DNA of 64,000 bases from Riptortus pedestris (GCA_019009955.1 CM032233.1:89508501-89572500); one strand, 5' to 3'; numbered from the stretch's first letter, positions 10,885 to 21,514 are shown. Notes: generated by a model from the letters alone, not told the origin. Numbers and translations: made by a program.

Positions 10885-12075
10885 CTCAGATACCCGGCTT
10901 CGCCCGGGAATTGATTTGAGGCAAAGCTTTACTTTGCACAATATTTCGACATTTACCCGTTCCAGTGTTTAGGGTTAATACCCGTTGTTGGCATTTGTTA
11001 ATAATAAAATTAATTTTTTATGTAAGTATTCACTGTCCACCAAATCGTCATACTTTCCGTCTCCTATGCATTATGCATAGATTTCAGTTATTAAAGACAA
11101 AATATTAACGTAGAATTTTTTCCAGGTGAGGTACCTGATAGTTCAAATTGGAATGCATTGTTGAGCATATCAATATTTCTACGCAAATTACTTGCTCCAC
11201 ACATTATTCCTGAAGAAATGTATAGAACAAAAGTTAATCTAAATAACAAAGTAAACAACTTTTGTTATGTGCATGTTTGTCGAAAAACAAATAGACAATG
11301 AAATATCGCGAATTTTTATTTCTGGCCTCCCTTATAACCCCCACTCCCGTTCTAACCTAAAAATTTTAATATAGCTTATAATCATGGAAGAATTAATGCT
11401 AATTGACATACCGAGTTTTGATAAGTTCGGTTCAATCGTTAGCGCCCAATAAAATAGTTGACTCCCGCTTTAGTTTATAGTGTATATCTCGTTTATGCTT
11501 TGTTAAAAGACAAAAATGAATATCACTAAAGTTACTTTATATATCAAAATAAACAACTTTTGTTATGTTCATATGTGCCGAAAAACGAATAGAAAACGAA
11601 ATACCACTATTTTTAAATTCAGGCCTCCCTTACAACCCCCACTCCTGCCCATCCCTAGAAATGTTGGTATGGCTTATTATAATGAAAGCGTTAGTGCTAA
11701 TACACATACCGAGTTTTATTTATTTCGGTTGAGTCTTTTTTCCCAAATAAAATTGTTCACTTCCGCTATAGGTTTTAGCGTATATCTCGTTTATAATTCG
11801 GTATATGATAAAAATACATATAACAACAGTTACTCTAAATAACAAAATACACAACTTTTGTTATGCCCATATTTGCTGAAAAACCAATAGGAAACGAAAT
11901 ATGGCTATTTTTAATTTCAGGCTTCCCTTATAACCCCCACTCCTGTTCGTCTCAGAGGATATTAATATAGCCTAAAGTTTAAGTTGGGTTAGTAGTTATA
12001 TACAAACCAAGTTTCATAAAATTAATGCGTGAAAAGCTAACAAACAAACAGACACGAAAGAAACAAAATGCAGTT
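10885..12075. repeat. Unclassified repeat with three ~300-bp tandem units
   Basis: Begins GATACCCGGCTTCGCCCGGG, a palindromic motif seen at the end of many invertebrate repeats. AACAACTTTTGTTATG recurs at about 11248, 11554 and (as ACACAACTTTTGTTATG) 11849, each followed by GAAAAAC.AATAG and TCCCTTA.AACCCCCACTCC, period about 300 bp. Ends near AACAAACAAACAGACACGAA, like the tails of some non-LTR elements. No coding frame recognised. Confidence 0.7.
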
Positions 12076-12128
12076 ATGGTGTCTATGATATGTGAAACGA
12101 AACGTTATCGTGAAATTTCGAGAAAAAA

Positions 12129-12654
12129 ATCATCATATATATATAATTTTCAACGGACATCATTTTCGTCACCTACTAGATCGATGGACATTTGAAGAAA
12201 TTGTTCGAAAATCGCATCGTGAGTGCAACCTCAATTGCTGATTTCCCTTAGGGGAAATGTGCTAAAAATAAGTCCAATATCCTCCCACATTTGCTATATA
12301 GATTTATATGGTGTAACAGGTCATGAACCGTTGGTGGGCAGGAAAGCGAAAGACATCTGTCAAATTCATTTTCAGCAAATGGCATTTCACCCGACAGCTC
12401 TATTCAGCAAATACTAGAGCACAAGCCATTTTAAACTATCATCAATCCATGCAATAAAGCGAATCAAGCTTTTAAAGAAAATATTTGTAATCTCCTCCCA
12501 CGTTTGTTGTATATATTTAAGTGGCATGTCATTTTTAGCAGACTTCCCTTGAGGGAAATCGGCTATTGAGGTCGTACTCACAACGAGATTTTCGGAAAAG
12601 TTCCTCAAATGTCCATCGATCCTACCCACTAGATGACGAAAATGTGGTCCGTTC

Positions 12655-12726
<72 letters not shown>

Positions 12727-12835
12727 CTGTTACCGCAACTTATTGTCTGTAGTCGCAATTTTTGACTTATCATTACCAAACTTGATATATAATCGTTTTG
12801 TGTAAAAATAAAGATCAAGTTCGTTAACGGCTGAA
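12129..12835. mobile_element. Second copy of the B-C-B head-to-head composite
   Basis: 12129-12261 is a reverse B 5' end (TTTCCCTTAGGGGAAATGTG), 12262-12530 is one reverse repeat C unit, and 12531-12835 is a forward B copy (AGCAGACTTCCCTTGAGGG) with (TA)n at 12658-12722, truncated at GGCTGAAGCTC. Order and junctions match the inverted form of 7500-8440 minus one C unit. Confidence 0.75.
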
Positions 12836-13024
12836 GCTCTAAATCTGTTGACACATTTCATCTACTTTATCAGTTGAAAAATTCAAATTATTATACAGCC
12901 TACTAAGGGTTGGAATTTTCTTGGAAGTTAAATCATATTATCCTCCATCTTTAATATGGGCTTTATTAGAAAAAAAGGATTGAGAATACTATCGAGTAAA
13001 AGAGTTAAAAACCTTAATTGATGT

Positions 13025-14130
13025 CATCACATAACGTATTTGCATGTATCTCACACAATAAAAGTTCGATGAAAACAATATTTGGGGTTGAAGCTTCGAA
13101 AGGAATGTTCCATGATATAACAGCATATTTTTCATGTTAGCAGATTTCCCTTAAGGGAAATCAGCTATTGAGGTCGTACTCATGACGCGAGTTTCGAAAA
13201 ATTTCCTCAAATGTCCATCGATCCTACCCAGGAGATGACGAAAATGAGGTCCGTTCAAAATTATATATATATATTTGTCTGTTAACGCTGTAGCGGTCGC
13301 AATTTTTGTTTGATCGTTACCAAACTCGGAATTTAATCGTTTTATGTAAAAAGGAAGATCAAGTTCGTTAATGGCTGAAATCGGGCCAGTGGGAGGGGGG
13401 AGTTTTGAAAATTCACAATATCTCCCTTATTATGCGTCGGATCGAAAAATTGTATAGAATCAATATTATTGCAAATTAAATTTACTATAAATATTGCTCT
13501 ATACATTTATTCTGTATCTTGAATATTAACCGAGATATTTGTATTCTGTGTGTCGTCGGCAGGAGTCGGCTATGTTCGGGAATTTCCGCCGAGAGCTCTG
13601 GCCGCCGTTTCCATAACTATTCGTCCCTCTTGAAAAGGTTTAGAGATACCTTACTACTACAGGTGTTATTGGGCAGATTTATCTACTGGAAAACATCACG
13701 TGGGAAATCTGCTTAGTTTACGCAGCCCCTGCGTGACGGACTTTCATATGAGTGGGAGTTTACTGAAAGCTAAAAATTGAAAATGCAAATATCTCGGTAG
13801 ACAACGAATATCGAAGAAAAGGTATATATCAACATTTATAGAGCATTCATTTTTCAATAAGACTGGTTCTATACATATTAGCGATCCCATTCTACCCCCC
13901 CCCCCCTCCTCCCACTAGTCCGATTTCAGCCCGTTTACATAAAACGTATAAATATGGAGTTTATAAAGATCCAACAAAAATTGCGACAGCTAGAGCGTTA
14001 ATAGACTAATGTATATACGGATGTAACTGCCGTCATCTCCTAGGTAGAATCGATGGACATTTGAGGAAATGTTTCGAAAATCAAGGCATTAATACAACTT
14101 CTATAGCTGATTTCCCTTACGAGACATTTG
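13025..14130 (-). mobile_element. Older degraded Helentron-like B copy, split by a younger A copy
   Basis: 13025-13137 (AAAAGTTCGATGAAAACAAT) and 13745-14130 (ATGAGTGGGAGTTTACTGAA to GATTTCCCTTACGAGACATT) are consecutive parts of one B element interrupted at 13138. Confidence 0.7.
13139..13744 (+). mobile_element. Helentron-like, subfamily A, complete, nested
   Basis: From AGCAGATTTCCCTTAAGGGA to the hairpin CGCAGCCCCTGCG and GACGGACTTT. Inserted in an older B copy. Flanks share TTTCAT on both sides, which may be chance. Confidence 0.8.
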
Positions 14131-14157
14131 TTGAAAACTGTGACAGCTAGAGCGTTA

Positions 14158-14178
14158 ACACACACACACACACATATA

Positions 14179-14245
<67 letters not shown>
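14158..14245. repeat. (CA)n(TA)n microsatellite
   Basis: Follows a GCTAGAGCGTTAACA fragment of the Helentron-like body, so it is the internal TA tract of a decayed copy. Confidence 0.9.
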
Positions 14246-14248
<3 letters not shown>

Positions 14249-14519
14249 GAACTGTATAGATCTTTTCGACCAGGTTATTATTGAAAAAGGCTGTATTTTG
14301 ACTCTTTGGCCAATGTTTTTGAAAGAAGCATTAGTCTAGGCCAATATTTTAGGATTTTTATTTTGAATTATAAATGTATTTTAGAATTTACGTCATTCAT
14401 TCTAGTCTTGCTCTGAGGAGGAGAAAATTAAATTTTAGAAATATTGGCCTTGACTAAATCTTCTTTCATAAACATAGACAACAAGCCTCCAAAAGCAGTC
14501 CGTGTCATATATATATATA

Positions 14520-14755
14520 TAATGTACTATAAATTTTATTACATACATTTATTCTCTACATTGAATATTAACCAAGTTATTTGCTTTTTCAGTTTTCAGC
14601 CTTCAGCAAACCTCCTACTGATGTCAAATTAGCAATAAGCTCTTTCGCTCTGGACCACTTTTTCCAAGCTAAAATACCAAATACTGTTTCCATTCAACGC
14701 TTACTGTGTCAGATACATGCAATGACATCAATTAAGATTTTATGTTCTAACTCGA
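14520..14755 (+). mobile_element. Helentron-like B fragment
   Basis: ACATTTATTCTCTACATTGA, then CAGTTTTCAGCCTTCAGCAA and B-specific sequence; both ends absent. Confidence 0.55.
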
Positions 14756-14777
14756 AAATCTTTATTTGATCTATAAC

Positions 14778-15240
14778 AGGGATGAGCAACGCCTCCGGGC
14801 TTTTCAACATATTTATGCGGCCTACAAAGCATTTCTAAAATTGAATTTATTTTATCGACTTTCTACCATGAATATATTATACAAAATTAATTATAATTTA
14901 ATGGTAGTACATACTAAACCGAAACAATTTTTTGAGACGAGTTACTCACTTGTGGGCGACTTGTTTAAACATTCAATACAAACGCGCCGCGTCTGTGCTT
15001 GTTTGTATTTGCTTCTGTCACACAATCAGTCTGGTAAGCTGTTAACTAGCGATATTAGAAATTCTTGTGTTTCTTGAAACGCTGGAGTGCAATATTAATG
15101 TCAAAAAGGTAATATAAAGTTTTTTTTATTCAAAATTAATTTTTCCTACAAATTACATGAGGAGAAATAAGAAGTAAAGATTACGGGTGTTTAGTCCATA
15201 AAACTAAGCTAATACAAGTGCTAATTCAATCCCTGAAATA
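14778..15240 (+). mobile_element. Possible hAT end fragment
   Basis: CAGGGATGAGCAACGCC followed by GGGC and GCGGCC resembles one end of a second hAT group (CAGGG.T..GCAAC). A weak partner ATCCCTG occurs near 15234 but flanks do not give a matching 8-bp duplication. Confidence 0.3.
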
Positions 15241-15805
15241 GAAAATTAATGATAAGTAACTTCATGTCATTTAATCTACGCCATCTTCTAGTTTAAGTCT
15301 AACGATAAACTTGAGCTGTCACTCGCTACAGCATGTGGGCAATATTATGGAATTTAATTTAGTAATATGTCAATTCAAACAGTATACATTTTTGGATGGA
15401 TGTACAAGTAGCCCTCCATCATGAGACAAGTTTACACTATACTCAGTTGATTATTTTAAGATTCTTTCACAAGTCATTAGATAACAGGCCCTCTCAACTA
15501 AATGTATTTTTATTTTTGGTAAATGGTTGATTTTTTTTTTTTTTTTTTTATTAAAGAATCTATATTAACGTCTATAAGTATTTAAAAATGTAAAATAGAA
15601 ACAATGACAGAATTACTAACGAGGATAATCAATTCTGCCCAAGGAATCACAGTTATGAAACATTGATGAGGTTAATGGTTGAGGTTAAATGAAGCCACAG
15701 ACACTAGCATAAATTGAGAAATCAAATCAACTGAACACTCCTGGTTTTATTTACTTGGATCTCCTCTAGTTACTTGTTATATCCTCATGAAATAATGAAA
15801 CATGT
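15241..15805. other. No recognised feature
   Basis: AT-rich with a T-run near 15531-15549. Confidence 0.4.
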
Positions 15806-15852
15806 TCATATCAGTTACACAGCCCCTGCGTAAACTAAGCAGATTTCCCAAG
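15806..15852 (-). mobile_element. Helentron-like 3'-end fragment
   Basis: CCCCTGCGTAAACTAAGCAG plus ATTTCCC only. Confidence 0.6.
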
Positions 15853-16189
15853 AGTAGAAATGACATACATATGACGTCATGTGTACATTCTATTCTCTAT
15901 TTCTCCTATGTAAACAACGATTAAATTTATACTGGACATAACGTAAGTGATAAAATATTTTCAGTTTAATCTACGTACATAATATTAAGTAGATCAACTA
16001 GACAAACAACCTCCGTTAACCAAGGAGGACTTGGAATAAATGTTTCCTGTAGACTGACGGGCCCCATTTCCCCCGGGGCTCAGTGGCGAGTTCACCCATT
16101 ATCAGCCTATCTATGGATGGGATATAAGAGAGTCATGAGTGTCATCTCGATGGACATGTACTCGCTAGACTCTTGTTAATCCACAAGCG

Positions 16190-16328
16190 CCGCGACCTTA
16201 ACGATTTCTGTCAGCGAACTTGCCTTACTCCGTTCACCTTTCGCAGGGATCGAACGTGCACCTATGCTTACCTTCAGCATTTTGAGAATAGTGTTAGATG
16301 TACCCACGCATTAAGCAGTATGACCACC

Positions 16329-16330
<2 letters not shown>
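16190..16330 (-). mobile_element. Possible third tRNA-derived SINE head
   Basis: On the minus strand TGGTCATACTGCTTAATG is A-box-like and CGTTCGATCCC B-box-like, about 60 bp apart. Not matched to the other SINEs. Weak call. Confidence 0.3.
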
Positions 16331-16371
<41 letters not shown>

Positions 16372-16421
16372 GAGGCGCTGGCGGTCATACTGCTTAATGT
16401 GTGGGTACATCTAACACTATT
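16287..16421. repeat. 39-bp inverted repeat around (TA)n
   Basis: Arms 16287-16325 and 16383-16421 are reverse complements with one mismatch (arms run from AATAGTGTTAGATG to GTATGACC). A (TA)n tract at about 16332-16367 lies between them, so the segment can extrude as a cruciform. Confidence 0.9.
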
Positions 16422-16810
16422 TAATAAAATATAACAATAATTGTAATAACACAGAACATAATATAATAATAATAGCAATAATAGATGTAACATAGTAAAA
16501 TAACAATACAATAGCTTGGTACAACATAAGAACAGCTTAAATAAAATGTAGCAATGGTTGCGATAACACACAGCAATAAATGTTGTAACATAATATATAT
16601 AACGATAACATAATAGCTTTAACAAAATATAACAATAATTGTAATAACACATAACAATAACAGTTGTAACATAATAAAATAGAAATAACATAATAACTAT
16701 CATATGACATGAATACAGCTTTAATAAAATATAACAATAATTGCAATAACACATAACAATAGTTCCAACATAATATAATAGCTAGAATAATATAGAATTA
16801 TAATATAGTT
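16421..16810. repeat. Degenerate tandem repeat, ~80-115-bp units
   Basis: AATAAAATATAACAATAATT and close variants recur at about 16423, 16537, 16618 and 16721, each followed by GTAATAACACA-like sequence. Open frames across it are low-complexity artefacts. Confidence 0.75.
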
Positions 16811-17143
16811 CAACAAACATAAAACAATATACTGTAGTTATACAAAAACATAAGGCTGTGGCTCTGCTCAATGTAAACAGAACAGGGAAGGTTACTGTAA
16901 CCAAGACTGTAGCCAGTAACTCTAGTGCAATATGAACAGTAATTTTTTAGTATCTTTAGTCTTGGTAAGTAAAAATAGCATATACGCCTCCTGTTACACT
17001 CTAATATAACAACAATGTGCAATATTATAAAGTAGCACCTGTATTTTTACAGCCCTGAAGAAGAGAAAATAAAATTCTTGAAATATTGGCATAAACTAAG
17101 AAGTTTCTTTCACCAACATTGACCAAGCCTAGTCGAAAACAAC

Positions 17144-17146
<3 letters not shown>
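16811..17146. other. No recognised feature
   Basis: Nothing recognised between the tandem repeat and the next microsatellite. Confidence 0.4.

Positions 17147-17190
<44 letters not shown>
17147..17190. repeat. (TA)n(CA)n microsatellite
   Basis: Simple dinucleotide tract. Confidence 0.95.
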
Positions 17191-17311
17191 TAATTTTAAT
17201 TTAGAGGAAGTAGTCTAAAAATATAATCTAAGAGGTTCCAGGAAGTTGTAGGTCAAACATTTGAAAATGAGGAGGAACTGATCGATTAACGGGTGGCCAC
17301 TCCTTTAAAGA

Positions 17312-17532
17312 TGATTATTAAATCTTAATAAAAAGAAAATCACTTTATTATTTAAAATAGCACTTCTAGAATTTATAGTTAAAGGCAATTATTAAATCAT
17401 AATAAAAAGAAAATCACATTATTATTTAAAATAACACTTTTAGAATTTATAATTAAAGACGATTATAAATTCATAATAAAAAGAAAATCAATTTATTATT
17501 TAAAATAACGCTTCTATAATTTATAAATGAGA
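17312..17532. repeat. 74-bp tandem repeat x3, left arm of a fold-back structure
   Basis: Three units containing AATAAAAAGAAAATCA and TTATTATTTAAAATA, period about 74 bp. One inverted unit lies at 18215-18290, making this the left arm of a larger inverted structure. Confidence 0.8.
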
Positions 17533-17707
17533 AAATGTTATTATAAATAAGCGATAGCAAGGAACTGCACGTTGCCGCGGAATGACCGCATAATGAGGTC
17601 GTCCCCCGCCGTCGTCCGTCACATAATTTCGAAAATTGATTGATTGGGATAAAAATTATTCTGATTCATCATAAATCAAAGTACTAGATAATGTAAATAG
17701 TTAAAAT

Positions 17708-17957
17708 AAAATTAATATGTTAGATGCAGATATATTTCAGTAATTGTTTCTCTTTCCGGTGTGAGGTCGGCAGACCTGTTTGTTTACATTTCAGATGCTT
17801 CCAGTCGGGATTTTGGTAAAATTGAATGAAATATTTCTTATTACCGTTACTATTTATTCACTTAATATTTACGGTGGTGTTGTGTTCCAGTATGTAGATT
17901 TTTCTATTGTTAAGTCTCACGAGGGAAATCTGCTTAGTTTAAGCGTGACGGACTTTT
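17708..17957 (+). mobile_element. Helentron-like, short subfamily S
   Basis: Matches 37-289 (CTTTCCGGT...; TATTTACGGTGGTG). 3' end GAGGGAAATCTGCTTAGTTT with a shortened hairpin (AAGCGTGACGGAC). Lies between the arms of the fold-back structure. Confidence 0.65.
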
Positions 17958-18214
17958 TTCCAGTCGCTCAGTATTGAAGCTTTTCCATCAATCTGATATT
18001 ATCGTTGAACCAGGCTCAACGAATTTAGTAATCTGTTCAAAAAATGCTTCAAAGATTACTGACGTTTGGCAATAGATATCAAAATATATGTTATATAGGA
18101 TGATACATTTATGAGAAATATAATGAATATGAATACAACTTTCGGTTTTCCACGAAACAACTCTTCCTATATTGTGTTTCCTGGTGTGGTTGAGTATAAT
18201 TATAAATTGCAGTT

Positions 18215-18290
18215 AATTATAAATTCTACAAGTGTTATTTTAAATAATAAAGTGATTTTATTTTTATTATAATTTAGTAATCGTCTTTAA
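18215..18290. repeat. Inverted 74-bp unit, right arm of the fold-back structure
   Basis: Reverse-complement copy of the 17312-17532 unit (TTATTTTAAATAATAAAGTG). The homology to the left arm resumes at 19212-19219 (GAGTGGCC) and 20409 (TTAACCGAT), beyond two later insertions. Confidence 0.75.
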
Positions 18291-19207
18291 CCTTTGAACG
18301 ACAAGGCTGTGACCCAGCACAAATTTCACAAGTAGGTGTCATATATGATATGCCATATGCATATTTTCCATTTTATTCTCCGAATCACTCTTCTTGACTC
18401 AAAATAACATTAAGTTAAGAAGAATAGTGTGTGCGTGTGCTTTTGAGTACACCCCCTCCCCCCTCGTCACTAATGAGAGCTAAAAATGAAATATTAAATA
18501 AAAATATGCAAAAAATATATTTATAGTATAATAATATATTATGTAATATTTATTACATAATAACATACTATGTACTCGTAATACCTTTACTTACGAAATA
18601 AATAAGCATATATTAGAAGCATATTATTATTATTATACAAAAATATACCTAAGTATAAAAAATTAAATATAAATATTAACCTACACAGAACAACACAGGA
18701 CATTCATTTATAAGGAAAATAATGCAAAAAAAAACACCAAAAAACATGAAACTATTCACTTGACGATTCATTATTGGCAAAACATTCAGGGAAACCATAG
18801 TATACTATGTGTTCACCGCAAATACTTCTTTGGCATTAACAACAAAGACGGGTACCTCTTCTATTTTTTTTATTACTTATAAATTACTATCACTATCTTC
18901 CATTTGTCTTAAAAGTTCATTTCTATTCTCAACTTCAGTGAAAAATAGCCAATTCAGTGTAATAGAAAATTTACAAAAGGTAAGTTAAACAACAAGACTG
19001 TGTCAAATACGGCACCTACCGGCACAAACACTCCGAAAAAGTACGAAAAATGGTAGAGGACAGAGCGTGCAATGGTCATGACATGTAGTTGACTATTGAA
19101 TAGGAGGGTATTAAGCACACCAGTCTTGTCCTATTTGTCCACCAAGCTCATACGTGTACAAATTACGGCATAGGTGTCATGTATGACACAGACTTCTTGT
19201 TTAAAGG
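18291..19207 (-). mobile_element. piggyBac-like deletion derivative in TTAA
   Basis: Flanked by TTAA at 18287-18290 and 19208-19211. Ends CCTTTGAACGACAAGGCTGT and, inverted, CCTTTAAACAAGAAGTCTGT; GTGTCATATATGA-like sequence is repeated inside each end. TTAA target sites and CCYTTT-type ends are diagnostic of piggyBac. The interior holds minus-strand remnants of transposase. Confidence 0.8.
18735..18960 (-). pseudogene. piggyBac transposase remnants (acidic N-part and Cys-rich C-part)
   Basis: Minus-strand translation gives RNELLRQMEDSDSNL near 18880-18930, then after a stop a Cys/His-rich tail TRLCC*CQRSICGEHIVYYG with PECF, ending at a stop about 18757. This resembles the C-terminal Cys-rich finger of piggyBac transposases. 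The DDD core is missing. Confidence 0.5.
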
Positions 19208-19227
19208 TTAAATGAGTGGCCTACCGT

Positions 19228-20400
19228 CAGAGTTGGGCAGTAATTAAATACTTTTGTAATTAACTACTTTTTCAACTAATAAATATTTGTTATGTAATTG
19301 CAACTACAGTTACTAAAATGTAGTTGGTAACTGTAGTTGCATTTTGTTGGTTTCGCAATTACAGTAATTGTAGTTGGTATTCATAAATCCAATTACTAAT
19401 TGAAATAAAAAGTAGTTATAAAAATAATTACAATTAGTAGTTGTAATTGTAACTGTAGTTATTGAGTAATAACTACAACTACATATAGATCAGCTGTTTT
19501 TTATGTTCCAAAGAGCGAATATATTTTGATCGCCTCTATATAAATATTTACATGCGTGGTGGTGATGAATGGGTTATATGAAACGAGCCATGTTCAATTG
19601 GTGCACATTAATGTGTCAGAAGAACTGAAGGTGGACGCTCCTATCAGCACGCTCTCTTGTTCCGACGATCGCTTCTTGTCACTCTCCCGCTAGGCACTCC
19701 AGTCTGTCTTCTATATCCGTCACCAGTCCTCGGCGACGAAAAGATTTTTGAAACAAATTACAATAAGTGGCAGTGAAAGTGATAGTGAGGACGAGAACTC
19801 CTTATTTTTTGGAGCAGAGCAGTAGAGAGATTATTTTCTTTTGCCGCGATGGCAAAAGCCCCAAAATCAAATAGCCTGTCTTACAAAAATTCTGAGTTAA
19901 GAGTAATTTTAGCGGCTAATTTGTTTAAATTTTAAAGTTTAAAAGTATTATTTAATTTCATTCAACTCGGGAAAATATAAAAAGAGTTTACATATTATTT
20001 TCGTTAGTTTTCAGTTATTTGCATTAAAATTATTTTCAGTTATTATAATAATGTATTATATGTAATATAATAAACTTTTGAATATAAAGACATTGGATGT
20101 AGTTATTTCTTAATAGCCTCAACTACTTCAGTCACACAGTTTTTTAAAGTAACTACTCAAGTAATTGTAGTTGCAACTACAACTACAGTTACAATTACTA
20201 ACTTAGTTGTTTTTTGAACTACTGATTTTCTCAACTACTAACCGCAGTTGTGAAATTTCAATTACAATTACTTTAGTTAAAAATGTAGTTGTCCATTACC
20301 AATAACTAATTACATTAGTAGTTGTAATTGTAAATATATTTCAACTAATGTAGTTATAACTTGTAACTTGTAATTGCAATTACAATTTTGCCCAACTCTG
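19228..20400 (+). mobile_element. hAT-type deletion derivative with exact 8-bp target duplication
   Basis: Termini CAGAGTTGGGCA and inverted TGCCCAACTCTG, flanked by CCTACCGT at 19220-19227 and 20401-20408. About 250 bp inside each end is filled with repeated GTAGTTGTAATTG-type motifs on both strands, probable subterminal transposase-binding arrays. The middle keeps the transposase C-terminus. 8-bp duplication and CAGNG ends are hAT hallmarks. Confidence 0.92.
19813..19935 (+). pseudogene. hAT transposase C-terminal dimerisation fragment
   Basis: One open frame reads SRAVERLFSF, then APKSNSLSYKNSELRVIL, then AANLFKF and TAA. This matches the hAT dimerisation motif ERLFS..G....P.R..LS..N.E.L..L..N close to the natural C-terminus. 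The DDE core is deleted. Confidence 0.7.
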
Positions 20401-20408
20401 CCTACCGT

Positions 20409-20691
20409 TAACCGATAAGAATCCAACGCCATAAGCCTGGAAAATGTATTCTTAACAATATTTGTTCTTTACGTATTTCCGACGAAAGCAATTTGTGCAC
20501 GTGGACTGTACTCATCAACTTCATTGAAATGCTTCCAGTCATTTTATAGTGATAAGTAATAAGCGGTGGGACAGGCAGACAAGAAATTCAATTTTGACAG
20601 CTATGAATGACCTTAAACGTGAATTGTACTCAATGTACGTACATGTATAGGATGAATGTACGTTAGAGATACATTCATATTACTATGATTA
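20409..20691. other. No recognised feature
   Basis: The first bases continue the fold-back right arm; nothing else recognised. Confidence 0.35.
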
Positions 20692-20838
20692 TTTATTAAC
20701 GGCCTCTTTTTGCAACTACGGCTAATTTGGAGATCTACAGGTCACCACCATTTTTTAGACCGAGTGGGACTGAGGATTTATTTAATGAGTTCGTTACTAA
20801 ATAAATTCCTATTGTCCAGGTGGAAATTGAACTGAATA
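20692..20838 (-). mobile_element. tRNA-derived SINE, family 1, 5'-truncated copy c
   Basis: Reverse orientation. Retains the body and the B-box end (CCAGGTGGAAATTGAAC) but not the A-box head. Immediately followed by another short retroposon whose target duplication starts at its edge. Confidence 0.6.
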
Positions 20839-20848
20839 TAGATGACTA

Positions 20849-20999
20849 TTTTTTTTTTTATTTATTTTTTTTTTTTTTCTGAGTCCCAGCGAAACCTCTA
20901 TAAAATAACAAAAAAGAAAGAAAAACTAGCAAAAACGGCAGGTGTAGGTAACACCTAGGCTACGCCATGAGCCCCCTTGTGCTATACCAGGGGTATCAT
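20849..20999 (-). mobile_element. Short poly-A-tailed retroposon (SINE family 2) with 14-bp target duplication
   Basis: Reading the minus strand: head CCTGGTATAGCACAAGGGGG, then CTCATGGCGTAGCCTAGG, ending in an A-rich tail (T-run at the left edge). It is flanked by exact 14-bp repeats AATATAGATGACTA at 20835-20848 and 21000-21013, a target-primed reverse transcription signature. TGGCGTAGCCTAGG may be a Pol III A box; no clear B box. Confidence 0.75.
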
Positions 21000-21231
21000 A
21001 ATATAGATGACTAAAAACAAATATAAGCTTTATATAGCTTATTATCACACTCGAAAAATATGACTCACAATTTAAACAAGATTAGATTAATTTTTGTTTG
21101 CAAGAAGTCACTTAGATACTGTCTCTCACAAATGTGTGCCACCTGCCAAAAGTTTTTGACAACTTTGGATCTAGTGTATCCAATGTGAAAGATAAAATTC
21201 TCGATTTAGAATTACATAATCCACAAAATAA

Positions 21232-21514
21232 ATTCCGTCACGCAGGGACGTGAACTAAGCAGATTTCCCACGCGAAGGTTTACAATAGATAAATATACAG
21301 GTAACATTACCGTGCATGCTGAGTAAATTTACAATACAAGTTAATAATCTCTACAACGGAAAGCGTCTGAATTGAAAACAAACAGACCAGACAGTATATG
21401 GACCTCATTTTCGTCATCTACATGGTAGGATCGATGGACACTTGAAGAAAAATTCCGAAAATCGCGTCATGAGTACGATCTCAATAGCTGATTTCCCTTA
21501 AGGGAAATGTGCTA
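21232..21514 (-). mobile_element. Helentron-like, short subfamily S, complete, between 35-bp direct repeats
   Basis: Both ends present (TCCGTCACGCAGGGACGTG; TTTCCCTTAAGGGAAATGTG). Flanked by 35-bp direct repeats with one mismatch (21197-21231 and 21515-21549, starting ATTCTCGATTTAGAATT). Length 283 bp; no TA tract. Confidence 0.85.

Noticed and set aside
14940..15077. Possible second hAT element extending to 15240
   Set aside because: Only one end is convincing and no 8-bp duplication was found; kept as a low-confidence end fragment only.
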